DNA of 33,267 nucleotides from Chloroflexota bacterium (GTDB lineage: Bacteria; Chloroflexota; Limnocylindria; QHBO01), in the NCBI GenBank assembly GCA_003243965.1, contig QHBO01000043.1, forward strand, positions 1 through 33,267, written 5' to 3'. Positions 25,270 through 32,892 of the stretch are shown in pieces. The notes beneath the pieces are model-generated. The model did not search any database. It was not told the DNA's origin and worked only from the letters and a program-made list of their open reading frames with translations. Position 1 is the stretch's first letter. Each line of letters opens with the position of its first letter. Made by a program: the position numbers and the translations under genes.

Positions 25270-26256
25270 CTAGTGGACCCGGTCGGGGTGGATGACGCGC
25301 GCCAACGCGAACAGGCCGTCAACGACCCGCGGGCCTGGGCGAGTGACGACGTTATCGGCGTCGAACGGGACGACCCAGCCTGTTCGCACCGCGCTCAGCG
25401 ATTCCCAGCCGGGTCGCCGGCCGACGCTCGCCACGGTCAGCGACCGGTCGTAGCTGGCGTCGCCGAGGATGATCAGCTCCGGGTCGGCTTTCACCAGATC
25501 CTCGAGCTGGATCGCCGTCGATCTTGGATCGCCGGTCACCGGCTGACCGCCGGCGAGGCTGATCAGCGAGGCAATGAACGAGTCGCGGCCCGCGGTGTAG
25601 ATCGTTCCCTGGTAGACGCTCACCTCGTAGAAGGTGCGCGGTCGCGGCGCGCCGGCAACCGCATCGGTCACCTGCTTCACCCGAGCGGTCATCTCGCGCA
25701 CCCTGGCCTCCGCCAGATCCATGCGGCCCACCGCGCGCCCAACCAGGCGCAGGTCGGCGTAGACACCGCCGAGGTCGCGCGGATAGAGGGTCAGGACCCT
25801 CATCCCCAACCGGCGAATCTGGCCGATGACGGCGACCGGGGTCAGGCCGTTGCCGGCGGCCAGCACCAGGTCAGGGCGGGCGGCGGCCACCTTCTCGACG
25901 TCCACCACGGCCTGGACCACCACCTTGGGGATCGTCTTGACCTGCGGAGGGAAATCGTCAAAGTCGGTGACCCCAACCACCCGGTCGCACGCACCGACCG
26001 CGCAGGCCAGCTCCGTGTTGGAGGGTGCCAGACTTACGATCCGGCGCGGGGCAGCCGCGAAGCTGAGCCGATCGCCGGCGTCATCGGTGAGGACGGCCGG
26101 AAAGCCGGGAGTCGGGGACGCGGTCGCGGCCGTGACTGCCGGAGCGGATGCGGACGCCGACCCGGTTCCCGGCGCGCCCGAGGCGCAGGCTGCGAGGAGG
26201 CCGACCACGGCCAGACAGAGAGACGACCGAAGTAGGGGGGGAAGCCGATGAGCCAT
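25270..26256 (-). CDS. btuF: Corrinoid-binding lipoprotein of ABC importer
   Basis: The product is a cluster A-II substrate-binding protein of about 328 residues. It starts with a lipoprotein signal peptide: RLPPLLRSSLCLAVVGLLAAC, Cys 24 being the lipidation site, followed by a Ser/Ala/Pro-rich tether. The Fe3+/B12-binding fold follows with RIVSLAPSNTELACAVGA, VVGVTDFDDFP, DLVLAAGNG, YEVSVYQGTIYTAGRDSF and DPELIILGDASY. I choose ATG 26256 because it places basic residues directly before the hydrophobic core; ATG 26292 is in frame but lies at the riboswitch edge. Lipid anchoring suits a monoderm envelope but occurs elsewhere too. It is the first gene after the riboswitch and probably feeds btuCD. 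Confidence 0.92.
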   Translation of the reverse strand: MAHRLPPLLRSSLCLAVVGLLAACASGAPGTGSASASAPAVTAATASPTPGFPAVLTDDAGDRLSFAAAPRRIVSLAPSNTELACAVGACDRVVGVTDFDDFPPQVKTIPKVVVQAVVDVEKVAAARPDLVLAAGNGLTPVAVIGQIRRLGMRVLTLYPRDLGGVYADLRLVGRAVGRMDLAEARVREMTARVKQVTDAVAGAPRPRTFYEVSVYQGTIYTAGRDSFIASLISLAGGQPVTGDPRSTAIQLEDLVKADPELIILGDASYDRSLTVASVGRRPGWESLSAVRTGWVVPFDADNVVTRPGPRVVDGLFALARVIHPDRVH

Positions 26257-26293
26257 CGTGATGCCGTGCCCTTTCACGCGAGGGTTGGACATC

Positions 26294-26427
26294 GCGTGCG
26301 GGCTGGCGACCTGACTCCCGGGCTCGCCCCTGGCGGGGCGGCGCGGATACAGTAGCGGGACTGTGCCGGCATCTCACCGGCTTCTCCATTGACCCGTCGA
26401 CCTTTCGGCGACGGCACCCGACGCGGT
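26294..26427 (-). promoter_or_regulatory. Cobalamin riboswitch
   Basis: The minus strand carries the conserved core in order: GGTGCC at 26418-26413, GAAGCCGGTG at 26384-26375 followed by a short spacer and CCGGC, the B12-box-like CAGTCCCGCTACTGTA at 26363-26348, a GC-rich variable arm, and GAGTCAGG at 26317-26310. Outer sequences around GCG/CGGG and CCCG/CGC can pair as P1. Such elements bind adenosyl- or other cobalamins and usually turn off B12 uptake and synthesis genes. It lies directly ahead of btuF and most likely controls btuFCD. Confidence 0.9.
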
Positions 26428-26460
26428 CTTCGATTGGTAAGTCGCCCGATGGTAGCAGAA

Positions 26461-26488
26461 GCCCGCCGGCGGAATCCCCGCGGCGGGC
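26461..26488 (-). terminator. GC-rich hairpin before the riboswitch
   Basis: On the minus strand GCCCGCCG, a CGGGGATTC-type loop and CGGCGGGC form a strong stem followed by TTCTGCT. It lies between the SWIM gene stop and the btuF leader, where a terminator is expected. The T-run is weak, so termination is inferred. Confidence 0.5.
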
Positions 26489-26525
26489 CTCGAGCGCGAG
26501 ATGCAGCCGGCCGGCCGCGGAAGAC

Positions 26526-26813
26526 CTAGACCGGAGCGCCCAGCTCGTCCTGGACCGTTCCGTAGAGCGGCGTCTGGCGGGCATCATCGGTCAGCATCGG
26601 ATCGAGCATCTTCTGGGTGGCGAGGGTGTGGACGCACCCGCCGGCCTGCGCAAAGAGGTGGCAGTCGCAGCGCCACGCGTCGCCGTCGAGGCTGACCGTG
26701 TGGCTTGAGTTGTCGCCGGCGAAGGTGGCCGTGAGGCTGCTGAGCTTCACCCGATCCGGCTCGTGCGCGTAGCGCATGGCCTTCTCGACCTTCCCGATCA
26801 TGCCCGAGTGCAC
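26526..26813 (-). CDS. Small SWIM zinc-finger protein
   Basis: The 95-residue product contains a SWIM domain, WRCDCHLFAQAGGCVHTLAT, with the zinc ligands Cys 49, Cys 51, Cys 60 and His 62 in the CxCx(n)CxH pattern. The N-terminal part, KVEKAMRYAHEPDRV then LTATFAGDNSSHTVSLDGD, is a common lead-in for SWIM proteins. SWIM domains mediate DNA or protein contacts, often alongside helicases or Rad51 paralogues, but this one stands alone. Start is GTG 26813 or ATG 26801; neither has a clear RBS. It is separated by 46 bases from the isomerase gene upstream and could be the tail of that operon. Domain call is good, role unknown. Confidence 0.8.
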   Translation of the reverse strand: MHSGMIGKVEKAMRYAHEPDRVKLSSLTATFAGDNSSHTVSLDGDAWRCDCHLFAQAGGCVHTLATQKMLDPMLTDDARQTPLYGTVQDELGAPV

Positions 26814-26859
26814 GTCGCTAACCCTCCCGGCGCCACACTCGGCGCCGCTGCGGCGCCCG

Positions 26860-28035
26860 TCAGTCCGTGGCCCTGGCGAGCCGCTCCTTCAACATTGCCA
26901 GCAGTGTAACCGGCGTCGGGTCGGTCTGGTAGAGGATCGCCAGGTAGACGCTCACCACGTCGCCGAAGGCGACCGTCCACAGCACGCGCGCCAGCGTCGA
27001 GTCCCCTTCCGAGCGAACGTGGCTGCGGTTCGTGGCCCGCTCGCCGAGCAGCTCCTCGACCACCCGGTACCGGTCGGCGATCTCCTTCGGTTCCTGTGCA
27101 TCGTGGAGCTCGATGACATACAGCGCGTCACTCAGCTCGCGAGGGTTCAGCGCACCCTCGATGGCGTTGTGGTTCGCCTCCGGCATCGGCTCATAGGCTG
27201 CCCAGGCCTTGGCATTCTCGTTGAACTGCGTCTTCCAGCGGCGCGCCACCGCGGTCATCGGCCCGGCACCGTAGATGATCGGGACCCGGCCGAAGATCGC
27301 CCAGGCCAGCTGCTTGGCAGGATTCGCATCGGTCGCCACCCCGGGGCCCACGCGCTCAAAGAGGTGGTCGAGCCCCTCGATGGCCGGGCCGAACGGATCG
27401 GGGCGCTCGATCAGGCCGGCGCTCACCAGCAGCTCGTGCACGAGCCCGAAACCGAAGCCGACGGCCGCCCGCGGTTGGATCTGGGCCTGGTAGCGCAGGT
27501 ACGGCTCGCCGCGCTCCTGCGCCGTGCGGCCGAGCTCGCCACCGGTGCTGATCACCGCCAGTGGCAGGTCGCGCGCGCGCGCGCCGCGGACCGCGGTCAG
27601 CGTCTCGACCGTCTCACCCGAATGCGACGCGGCGATGACCAGCGTGCGCGGGTTCGCCCAGGACGGCAGCTCGTACCCGCGGTGCACCACGAGCGGGACG
27701 CTCAGCCGGTCGCCGGCGGCACCGGCCACCAGCTCCGCCCCGATCGCACTGCCGCCCATTGCCAGCACCAGCACCTGGTCGACGTCTCGATGGCGGGGGG
27801 TCAGCTCGACGGCGGCCGCCACTCGTCGGGCGACGGCCAGCTGACGGGGGATCTCCAGCACCCGATCGAGCATGCCGCCAGGGTCGATACGCGAGATGAC
27901 CGCAGGGTCGTCGAGGGTGATCGCCTCCTCGAGCTGCGGCGGAGAGAGATCTTCCGCCACGTCACCCGCCTCGCCCGGGCGACGGCCCGGCTCCTCGTCC
28001 GAGGACTTGTACCCGAAGAAGTCGCGGGCGTCCAT
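26860..28035 (-). CDS. Bifunctional phosphoglucose/phosphomannose isomerase
   Basis: The 391-residue protein fits the PGI/PMI family that interconverts fructose-6-P with glucose-6-P and mannose-6-P, first known from archaea and found in several bacterial phyla. Seen: the SIS-domain motif VLAMGGSAIGAEL at 90-102, ASHSGETVETL at 136-146, VGFGFGLVHELL, a second SIS half with VPIIYGAGPM and QFNENAKAWA, PEANHNAIEG with the catalytic Glu and His, and C-terminal VVSVYLAILYQTDPTPV. Start ATG 28035 overlaps the stop of the phosphomutase gene (TGATG); the frame is open further up but without homology. With the mutase and guanylyltransferase upstream it supplies mannose-6-P for GDP-mannose. Confidence 0.9.
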   Translation of the reverse strand: MDARDFFGYKSSDEEPGRRPGEAGDVAEDLSPPQLEEAITLDDPAVISRIDPGGMLDRVLEIPRQLAVARRVAAAVELTPRHRDVDQVLVLAMGGSAIGAELVAGAAGDRLSVPLVVHRGYELPSWANPRTLVIAASHSGETVETLTAVRGARARDLPLAVISTGGELGRTAQERGEPYLRYQAQIQPRAAVGFGFGLVHELLVSAGLIERPDPFGPAIEGLDHLFERVGPGVATDANPAKQLAWAIFGRVPIIYGAGPMTAVARRWKTQFNENAKAWAAYEPMPEANHNAIEGALNPRELSDALYVIELHDAQEPKEIADRYRVVEELLGERATNRSHVRSEGDSTLARVLWTVAFGDVVSVYLAILYQTDPTPVTLLAMLKERLARATD

Positions 28036-29519
28036 CAGGAGGCGGCCACCCAGGCTGCGGCGCCGCGTGCGCCGGCGCCGGCGATCTGGCTCCCCGCCGC
28101 GAGCATCGTCTCCACCTCGGCCGGCGACCGGGCCTCGGTGTAGATGCGGAGGAGCGCCTCCGTGCCGCTGAAGCGGATGAGCAGCCAGCTGCCATCCTCG
28201 CGGTAGAACTTGAAGCCGTCGCCGGTCTCCAGCGCTCGTCGGCGGACCACCGGCTGACCTGCGATCTCCGACGGCGCCTCCTCCTCGAGCCGCGCCAGGG
28301 TGTCGGCTTTGACGGCCTCGTAACCGTCGCGCGCGAAGCGGATGTCGGTGCGGTTGTAGTAGCTCGGCCCGGCGAGGGCCTGGAGCTCCGCGAGCACCTC
28401 GGACGCCTTCTTGGCCTTGGTCAGCCACAGGTCGAGCAGGAAGAGCCCGGAGGCCAGGCCGTCCCGCTCAGGGATGTGCAGGCCGAATCCGAAGCCACCC
28501 GACTCTTCGCCCCCGATCACCGCGTTGGTCTCGGTCATCTTGGGGCCCACGTATTTGAAGCCGACCCCGGTCTCGTATGCCTGTGTGCCGAAGATCTCTG
28601 CCAGGCGAGGCGCCATCGAGGTGGTGGTGACGGTGTACACCGCAGGACCGATCTGCCCGCGCACCTCGAGCAGGTACCAGTACAGCAGCCCATAGACCTG
28701 CAGCTGGTTGACAAAGACGCCCTCTTCGGTGGCCATTCCGACCCGATCCGCGTCTCCGTCGAACGCAATCCCGATCTCCGCGCCCCAGCGCGGGATCTCC
28801 CGCAGCCACTCGTCGATGTTGGGCCGGATCGGCTCCGGGTTGACGCCGCCAAAGAACGGATTGCGTTCCGAGTGCATCTCCCGAAGCGTCAGCCGACCGC
28901 CCCCGAGCAGGCGCGGGAACCAGCCGGCACCGCTGCCGTAGATGGGCTCGACCAGGACACGGCGATCGGCGGCGCGGATCTTCTCGAGGTCCACGATGGA
29001 TGCCAGCTGGTCGCGAAAGCGCGGATACGGGTCGAACGTCTCGACCAGCCCGGCCCGGACCGCGTCGTCGTACTCGCGGCGCGGCGGCAACTCATCCTCG
29101 GGGTGGCGGTTCATGGTCGCCTCGATGGCGGCCAGCATCTCCGGCCCGGCGGCCCCTCCGGAGTCGGCCTTGACCTTGAAGCCGTTATCGGTCCACGGGT
29201 TGTGGCTGGCGGTGATCACGATCCCCGCGCCGGTGTTGAGCTCGCGGGTGAAGAAGCTCCCGACCTGGGTGGGAACCGCGTCGGGCGGCGTGAAGCTGCG
29301 GATCCCGTGGGCGGCCAGCACCTCGACGCAGGCGCGCGCGAAGTACTCGCTGGCGAAGCGGCGGTCGCGGCAGACCACCACCCCGCGCTCAGCCTCTCCG
29401 CGCTCCTGCAGGTACTCGGCAACACCGCGAGCGCAGCGGCGGACATTGTGGAACGTGTAGTCCTCGGCGATGGCTGCGCGCCAGCCATCGGTTCCGAACT
29501 TGATCTTGGTCACGGGCAC
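28035..29519 (-). CDS. Phosphoglucomutase/phosphomannomutase
   Basis: The 494-residue product is an alpha-D-phosphohexomutase moving phosphate between C6 and C1 of glucose or mannose phosphates. Motifs: KFGTDGWRA at 7-15, the phosphoserine loop TASHNP at 103-108 (Ser 105), metal-binding DGDADR at 254-259, the sugar-binding GGEESGGFGFG, and the phosphate-binding RFSGTEALLRIY near the C-terminus. Start is GTG 29519 or the next GTG at 29513. Lying between a guanylyltransferase and a PGI/PMI, it probably makes mannose-1-P, though glucose-1-P is possible. It follows the DUF374 gene by 42 bases and overlaps the isomerase gene. Confidence 0.93.
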   Translation of the reverse strand: MPVTKIKFGTDGWRAAIAEDYTFHNVRRCARGVAEYLQERGEAERGVVVCRDRRFASEYFARACVEVLAAHGIRSFTPPDAVPTQVGSFFTRELNTGAGIVITASHNPWTDNGFKVKADSGGAAGPEMLAAIEATMNRHPEDELPPRREYDDAVRAGLVETFDPYPRFRDQLASIVDLEKIRAADRRVLVEPIYGSGAGWFPRLLGGGRLTLREMHSERNPFFGGVNPEPIRPNIDEWLREIPRWGAEIGIAFDGDADRVGMATEEGVFVNQLQVYGLLYWYLLEVRGQIGPAVYTVTTTSMAPRLAEIFGTQAYETGVGFKYVGPKMTETNAVIGGEESGGFGFGLHIPERDGLASGLFLLDLWLTKAKKASEVLAELQALAGPSYYNRTDIRFARDGYEAVKADTLARLEEEAPSEIAGQPVVRRRALETGDGFKFYREDGSWLLIRFSGTEALLRIYTEARSPAEVETMLAAGSQIAGAGARGAAAWVAAS

Positions 29520-29561
29520 TCCGGGCGTCGGGTGAGCTGTTCGTATGGTACCGACTCGAGA

Positions 29562-30347
29562 CTATCGCGGCCGGCTGCGTGGGCCACGCGCACGGCGTGG
29601 ACGCGGCTGCCGCTCGGCGACGGCGGAGACCCGGTCGAGCTCCGCCTGCAGCCGATCCACCGACCGACCGAGCCGCCGCTCCTCGACCATCTGCCGCTCG
29701 CCGGGCACGATCCGGATCCGCGAAAACGGAAGCGGAACGAGCTGTCGGTCCCACCGCGCGGTGAGCCGGATGGCCGGAGACGCGGCCGCCGCCCAGGGTT
29801 GGATCGGCAGCCCCGCTGCACGCGCCACGATGGTGGCGCCGGGCTTGGCGACCCGGTATGGGCCGAAAGGGCCATCCGGGGTCACCACCAGGGAGCAGCC
29901 TTCCCGGCCGAGCGCGGCCATCGACAGCGCGAAACGCCGTCCCCCCGCGCGGTCCGCCTCATCGGGCAGCGCAAGGACGCGGACCCGGGCCTTTGAGCGC
30001 TCCAGGAGGGTGCTGATCACGACGCCCCGGAATCCCCGCGTCGAAAAGGAGACATGCGGCAGGTCGGCCCGCACCTTCAGCGCCGCGGACAGGGCGGTGA
30101 GGTTGTACTCGTGCCAGAAGGCCAGCACCACCTGGTCGCGCGTGACACTGCCCGAGAGCCGACAGGTGGCGGCCACCAACCGCATGTACCCCGCGAGGGC
30201 GATGCCCAACAGGCGCGCGATGGCAACCAAGCGGATCGGAGGGGCGTCATCCGGCGCCCCGGCTGGACCGGCTGCCCGCGCGGTGACCGAGGTGCCGTCC
30301 GGCGTTGCGCGCGCCTCGGCCGATGCTGCTCGGCGCAATCGGCTCAA
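29562..30347 (-). CDS. DUF374 family (lysophospholipid acyltransferase-like) protein
   Basis: The 261-residue product has a central DUF374 pattern: QVVLAFWHEYNL (the WH pair replaces the usual HxxxxD), VSFSTRGFRGVVISTLLE, GCSLVVTPDGPFGPYRVAKP and GATIVARAAGLPIQPWAAAA. Proteins with this domain are related to LPLAT/LpxL-like acyltransferases and are thought to act at the inner membrane on glycolipids. One hydrophobic segment, LVAIARLLGIALAGYMRLVA, lies near the N-terminus. The start is TTG 30347, unusual, but it overlaps the upstream stop by four bases as in ATGA-type junctions. Both ends are Arg-rich. Its place between guanylyltransferase and mutase genes suggests acylation of a mannosylated lipid; this is inference. 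Confidence 0.75.
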   Translation of the reverse strand: MSRLRRAASAEARATPDGTSVTARAAGPAGAPDDAPPIRLVAIARLLGIALAGYMRLVAATCRLSGSVTRDQVVLAFWHEYNLTALSAALKVRADLPHVSFSTRGFRGVVISTLLERSKARVRVLALPDEADRAGGRRFALSMAALGREGCSLVVTPDGPFGPYRVAKPGATIVARAAGLPIQPWAAAASPAIRLTARWDRQLVPLPFSRIRIVPGERQMVEERRLGRSVDRLQAELDRVSAVAERQPRPRRARGPRSRPR

Positions 30348-31414
30348 AGGTAGCGGTCACCCTCCTGAGCCGCGATCTCGTCGAGGACTGCCTTGATCTC
30401 CTCGGCGCGCTCCCGGGCACAGACGAGCAGCGCGTCGGGCGTGTCGACCACGATGATGTCCTCGAGCCCGACCGTGACCACCAGCCGGTCCCCGCCGTGG
30501 ACTAGCACGCGTGCCGAGCCTCGGTCGATATGCTGCCCGGAGGCGACCAGGCTGCTCCCTTGCGTGGCGCTCAGCGCCTCGAGCAGGGCCGACCACGAGC
30601 CGATGTCCGACCAGCCCGCGTCGAGCGGCACCACGGCCATCCGTCCTTCGGCCGCCGCCGGCTCGGCGATCCCGACGTCGATCGAGACGGCCGGCAGCGG
30701 CTCGAGCAGCTGACTGACCTCGCTCATCCATCCCGGCACGCGGTTGAGCGCGGCCATCTGCTCGAGCGCGGCGGCCAGCTGCGGCTGGAACCGATGCAGC
30801 GCCTGGGAGAAGGTGTACGCCCGCCACGCAAAAATGCCCGCGTTCCACAGGTAGCCGCCGTCCTTCAGGAAGGCGGCGGCACGGGCAGCGTCCGGTTTCT
30901 CCACGAAGCGCTCCACCAGGGCGATGGCGCTCGATGGATGGAGACGCTGCCCGACCTTGATGTACCCGTAGCCCGTGGCCGGGGACTTGGGCACGATCCC
31001 CAGGGTGACGAGGTACCCGCGCTCCGCGGCCCGGACCGCATCGCGCAGCGCCTCCGCGAAGCGCGCCTCATCGGCCACGAAGTGGTCGGCGGGCAGCACC
31101 AGCGACACCTCGTCCGGGTCACGCCGCGACAGGACCGTGGCCAGCCCGGCGGCCGTGGCCGTCGAGCGGGCGAGCGGCTCCCCGAGCACGTTGTCGGGGG
31201 GCAGCTGGGGAAGCTGCTCCTGCGTGGGCCGAACGTGAGCCGCCGAGGTGATGACGTACACCTCCTGCGGGCCGAGCAGCGGGGCGAGCCGCGCGACGGT
31301 CTGCTGCAGCAGGCTCGTCTCACCGGTCAGCGCCAGCAGCTGCTTGGGACGGCGGCGCCGGGAGAGCGGCCAGAGCCGGGTGCCGGAGCCGCCGGCCATG
31401 ACGATCGCGAACAT
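30344..31414 (-). CDS. manC: Mannose-1-phosphate guanylyltransferase
   Basis: The enzyme makes GDP-mannose from mannose-1-P and GTP. The 356-residue product begins MFAIVMAGGSGTRLWPLSR, the nucleotidyl-transferase loop, followed by RPKQLLAL, LVLPADHFVAD, the SPATGYGYIKVG pattern, VERFVEKPD, YLWNAGIFAW and DAGWSDIGSW. There is no C-terminal isomerase (cupin) domain, so it is the single-function type. Start is ATG 31414 with GGAGGGG just upstream, overlapping the proC stop (TAATG). Phosphomannomutase and PGI/PMI genes downstream complete the pathway from fructose-6-P. Confidence 0.93.
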   Translation of the reverse strand: MFAIVMAGGSGTRLWPLSRRRRPKQLLALTGETSLLQQTVARLAPLLGPQEVYVITSAAHVRPTQEQLPQLPPDNVLGEPLARSTATAAGLATVLSRRDPDEVSLVLPADHFVADEARFAEALRDAVRAAERGYLVTLGIVPKSPATGYGYIKVGQRLHPSSAIALVERFVEKPDAARAAAFLKDGGYLWNAGIFAWRAYTFSQALHRFQPQLAAALEQMAALNRVPGWMSEVSQLLEPLPAVSIDVGIAEPAAAEGRMAVVPLDAGWSDIGSWSALLEALSATQGSSLVASGQHIDRGSARVLVHGGDRLVVTVGLEDIIVVDTPDALLVCARERAEEIKAVLDEIAAQEGDRYL

Positions 31415-32283
31415 TACCCCTCCCTCAGCGAGTCGCCGACGTCTCGGTCCGCCTCCGCCTCCAGGCGTGCGCCCAGCTCCTGGGTGCGACGGTAGGCGGC
31501 CCACACCGCATCGGACAGGACGGTGCGCAGCCGTCCCTTCTCCAGCTCATAGATGGCGGCGGCGCTCGTCCCGCCCGGCGACGTCACCGCGTTGCGCAGC
31601 TGTGCCGGATGCAGCCCCGAGCCCGCCGCGTACTCGCTGGAGCCGACCAGCGTGGACGCCACCAGGTCGTGGGCCAGCTCCCGCGGGAACCCGAGATGCA
31701 CGCCCGCGTCGACGAGCGCCTCCATCACCGCGAAGAGATAGGTCGGGCCGGTGCCGGAGAGCGCCGTGGCCATGGCCACGAACTCCTCGTCGGCCACCTG
31801 CCGCTCCTCGCCGAGCGTCAGCAGGACGGCGCGTGCCAGGTCCTGCTGTCGCGGGGTGCAGGCGTCGCTCGCCGCCCAGACCGTGATCCCGCGCCGAATC
31901 TGGGACGGGGTGTTGGGCATCGCCCGCACCACCGCCTCGTGGCCAAGGCCGCGGCGCAGGGTGCGCAGCGTTGCGCCCGCCACGATCGACAGGACGACCT
32001 GCTCCGGACCGAGCGCCGGGCCGAGCTCGCGCATCACGCCGGCGAGCATCTGGGGTTTGACCGCCAGGACCACGATTTCCGCGCCCTGCACGGCGTCGAC
32101 GTTGCGGGCCACCGCCTCGACGGCGTAGGTCGCGGCCAGGTAGCTCCGCCGCTCCTCGCGCGGGTGGGAGGCAACCAGGCGGTGGCCGCCGTCACCGTGG
32201 TCGGCCAGCAAGCCGCCGATCATCGCCTCGGCCATCACACCGGTCCCGACGATCCCGACCCGCATCTGCTTCTCGCCGCTCAC
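31414..32283 (-). CDS. proC: Pyrroline-5-carboxylate reductase
   Basis: ProC reduces pyrroline-5-carboxylate to proline with NAD(P)H, the last step of proline synthesis. The 289-residue product has the Rossmann loop VGIVGTGVMAEAMIGGLL at 9-26, VVLAVKPQML, LSIVAGATL, RAMPNTPSQIRRGI with the conserved Pro-Asn-Thr-Pro, and the ALSGTGPTYLFAVMEALVDA and LRNAVTSPGGTSAAAI signatures of the C-terminal domain. GTG 32283 overlaps the upstream TPR gene stop (GTGA). The last 25 residues are a charged extension. It is translationally coupled to both neighbours. Confidence 0.96.
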   Translation of the reverse strand: MSGEKQMRVGIVGTGVMAEAMIGGLLADHGDGGHRLVASHPREERRSYLAATYAVEAVARNVDAVQGAEIVVLAVKPQMLAGVMRELGPALGPEQVVLSIVAGATLRTLRRGLGHEAVVRAMPNTPSQIRRGITVWAASDACTPRQQDLARAVLLTLGEERQVADEEFVAMATALSGTGPTYLFAVMEALVDAGVHLGFPRELAHDLVASTLVGSSEYAAGSGLHPAQLRNAVTSPGGTSAAAIYELEKGRLRTVLSDAVWAAYRRTQELGARLEAEADRDVGDSLREG

Positions 32284-32885
32284 CCCACCTCCTTCTCTTC
32301 GCCACGCAGCTCGCGCGCCGCGGCCACGTCTCCGGCTGGAGCGCCAGCGCGCTCGAACAGATCGAGCGCGATCTGGGCCAGTCGACGGCCGGTCGTGGCA
32401 TTTCCCAGCTCGAGCTCGGCGCGCCCGAGGCCCATCGCCGCCAGGCCCTCCTCGTGTTCGGCGCCGATGTCCCTCGCCTCACTGATCGCCTCGGCATAGT
32501 AGCGGCGCGCCGACCTGGGATCGCCGGCGGCGACGCGAATCTCGCCGATCCGGCGCGCGGCGCGGGTCGCGTCCAGCGTCATCTCTGCGCGCTCGAAGTG
32601 CCACAGCGCGCGGTGGCCCCACGCGTCGGCCTGCCACCAGGCTCGCGCCGCCAGCGCATCGTCGGCGGCGGCGGCGGCCGCCACGGCGGCGGCGGCGTGA
32701 TCGCGGCTTCGCTCGGCAGCGAGGTACTGCGTGGCCGTCACGCCGCGACGCAGAACCGCCGGGAGCGGCGGCAGGGAGTCGCGCAGGGTCGGTGGCCGAG
32801 CCTCGATCAGGGAGCGGAGCCAGCTCACGAGGCGGGCCGCGGCGCCCGCGCCGGCCTGCTCGCCCCAGCGGATCCGGGCGCTCAC
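32280..32885 (-). CDS. TPR-like helical repeat protein
   Basis: The 201-residue protein is nearly all helical, with Ala/Arg-rich repeats resembling tetratricopeptides: AWWQADAWGHRALWHFERAE, RRIGEIRVAAGDPRSARRYY, AISEARDIGAEHEEGLAAMG and LGNATTGRRLAQIALDLFER, each with the small-residue spacing of TPR helices. There is no signal peptide or catalytic motif. I take GTG 32885, 7 bases after the metK stop; longer starts would overlap metK. The upstream stop and downstream GTGA overlap place it firmly in the metK-proC operon. A role as a protein-protein adaptor is inferred from the fold only. Confidence 0.65.
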   Translation of the reverse strand: MSARIRWGEQAGAGAAARLVSWLRSLIEARPPTLRDSLPPLPAVLRRGVTATQYLAAERSRDHAAAAVAAAAAADDALAARAWWQADAWGHRALWHFERAEMTLDATRAARRIGEIRVAAGDPRSARRYYAEAISEARDIGAEHEEGLAAMGLGRAELELGNATTGRRLAQIALDLFERAGAPAGDVAAARELRGEEKEVG

Positions 32886-32892
32886 CCCAGCC

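Noticed and set aside
22907-25273. A 788-codon open frame on the plus strand opposite and out of frame with the permease and btu genes
   Set aside because: Arg/Ala/Pro-rich with no motifs, and it covers the clear AI-2E, btuD and btuC genes. It is a by-product of high GC.
28476-29996. Long plus-strand frame over the phosphohexomutase and DUF374 genes
   Set aside because: Composition is that of an antisense shadow; both minus-strand genes have full motif sets.
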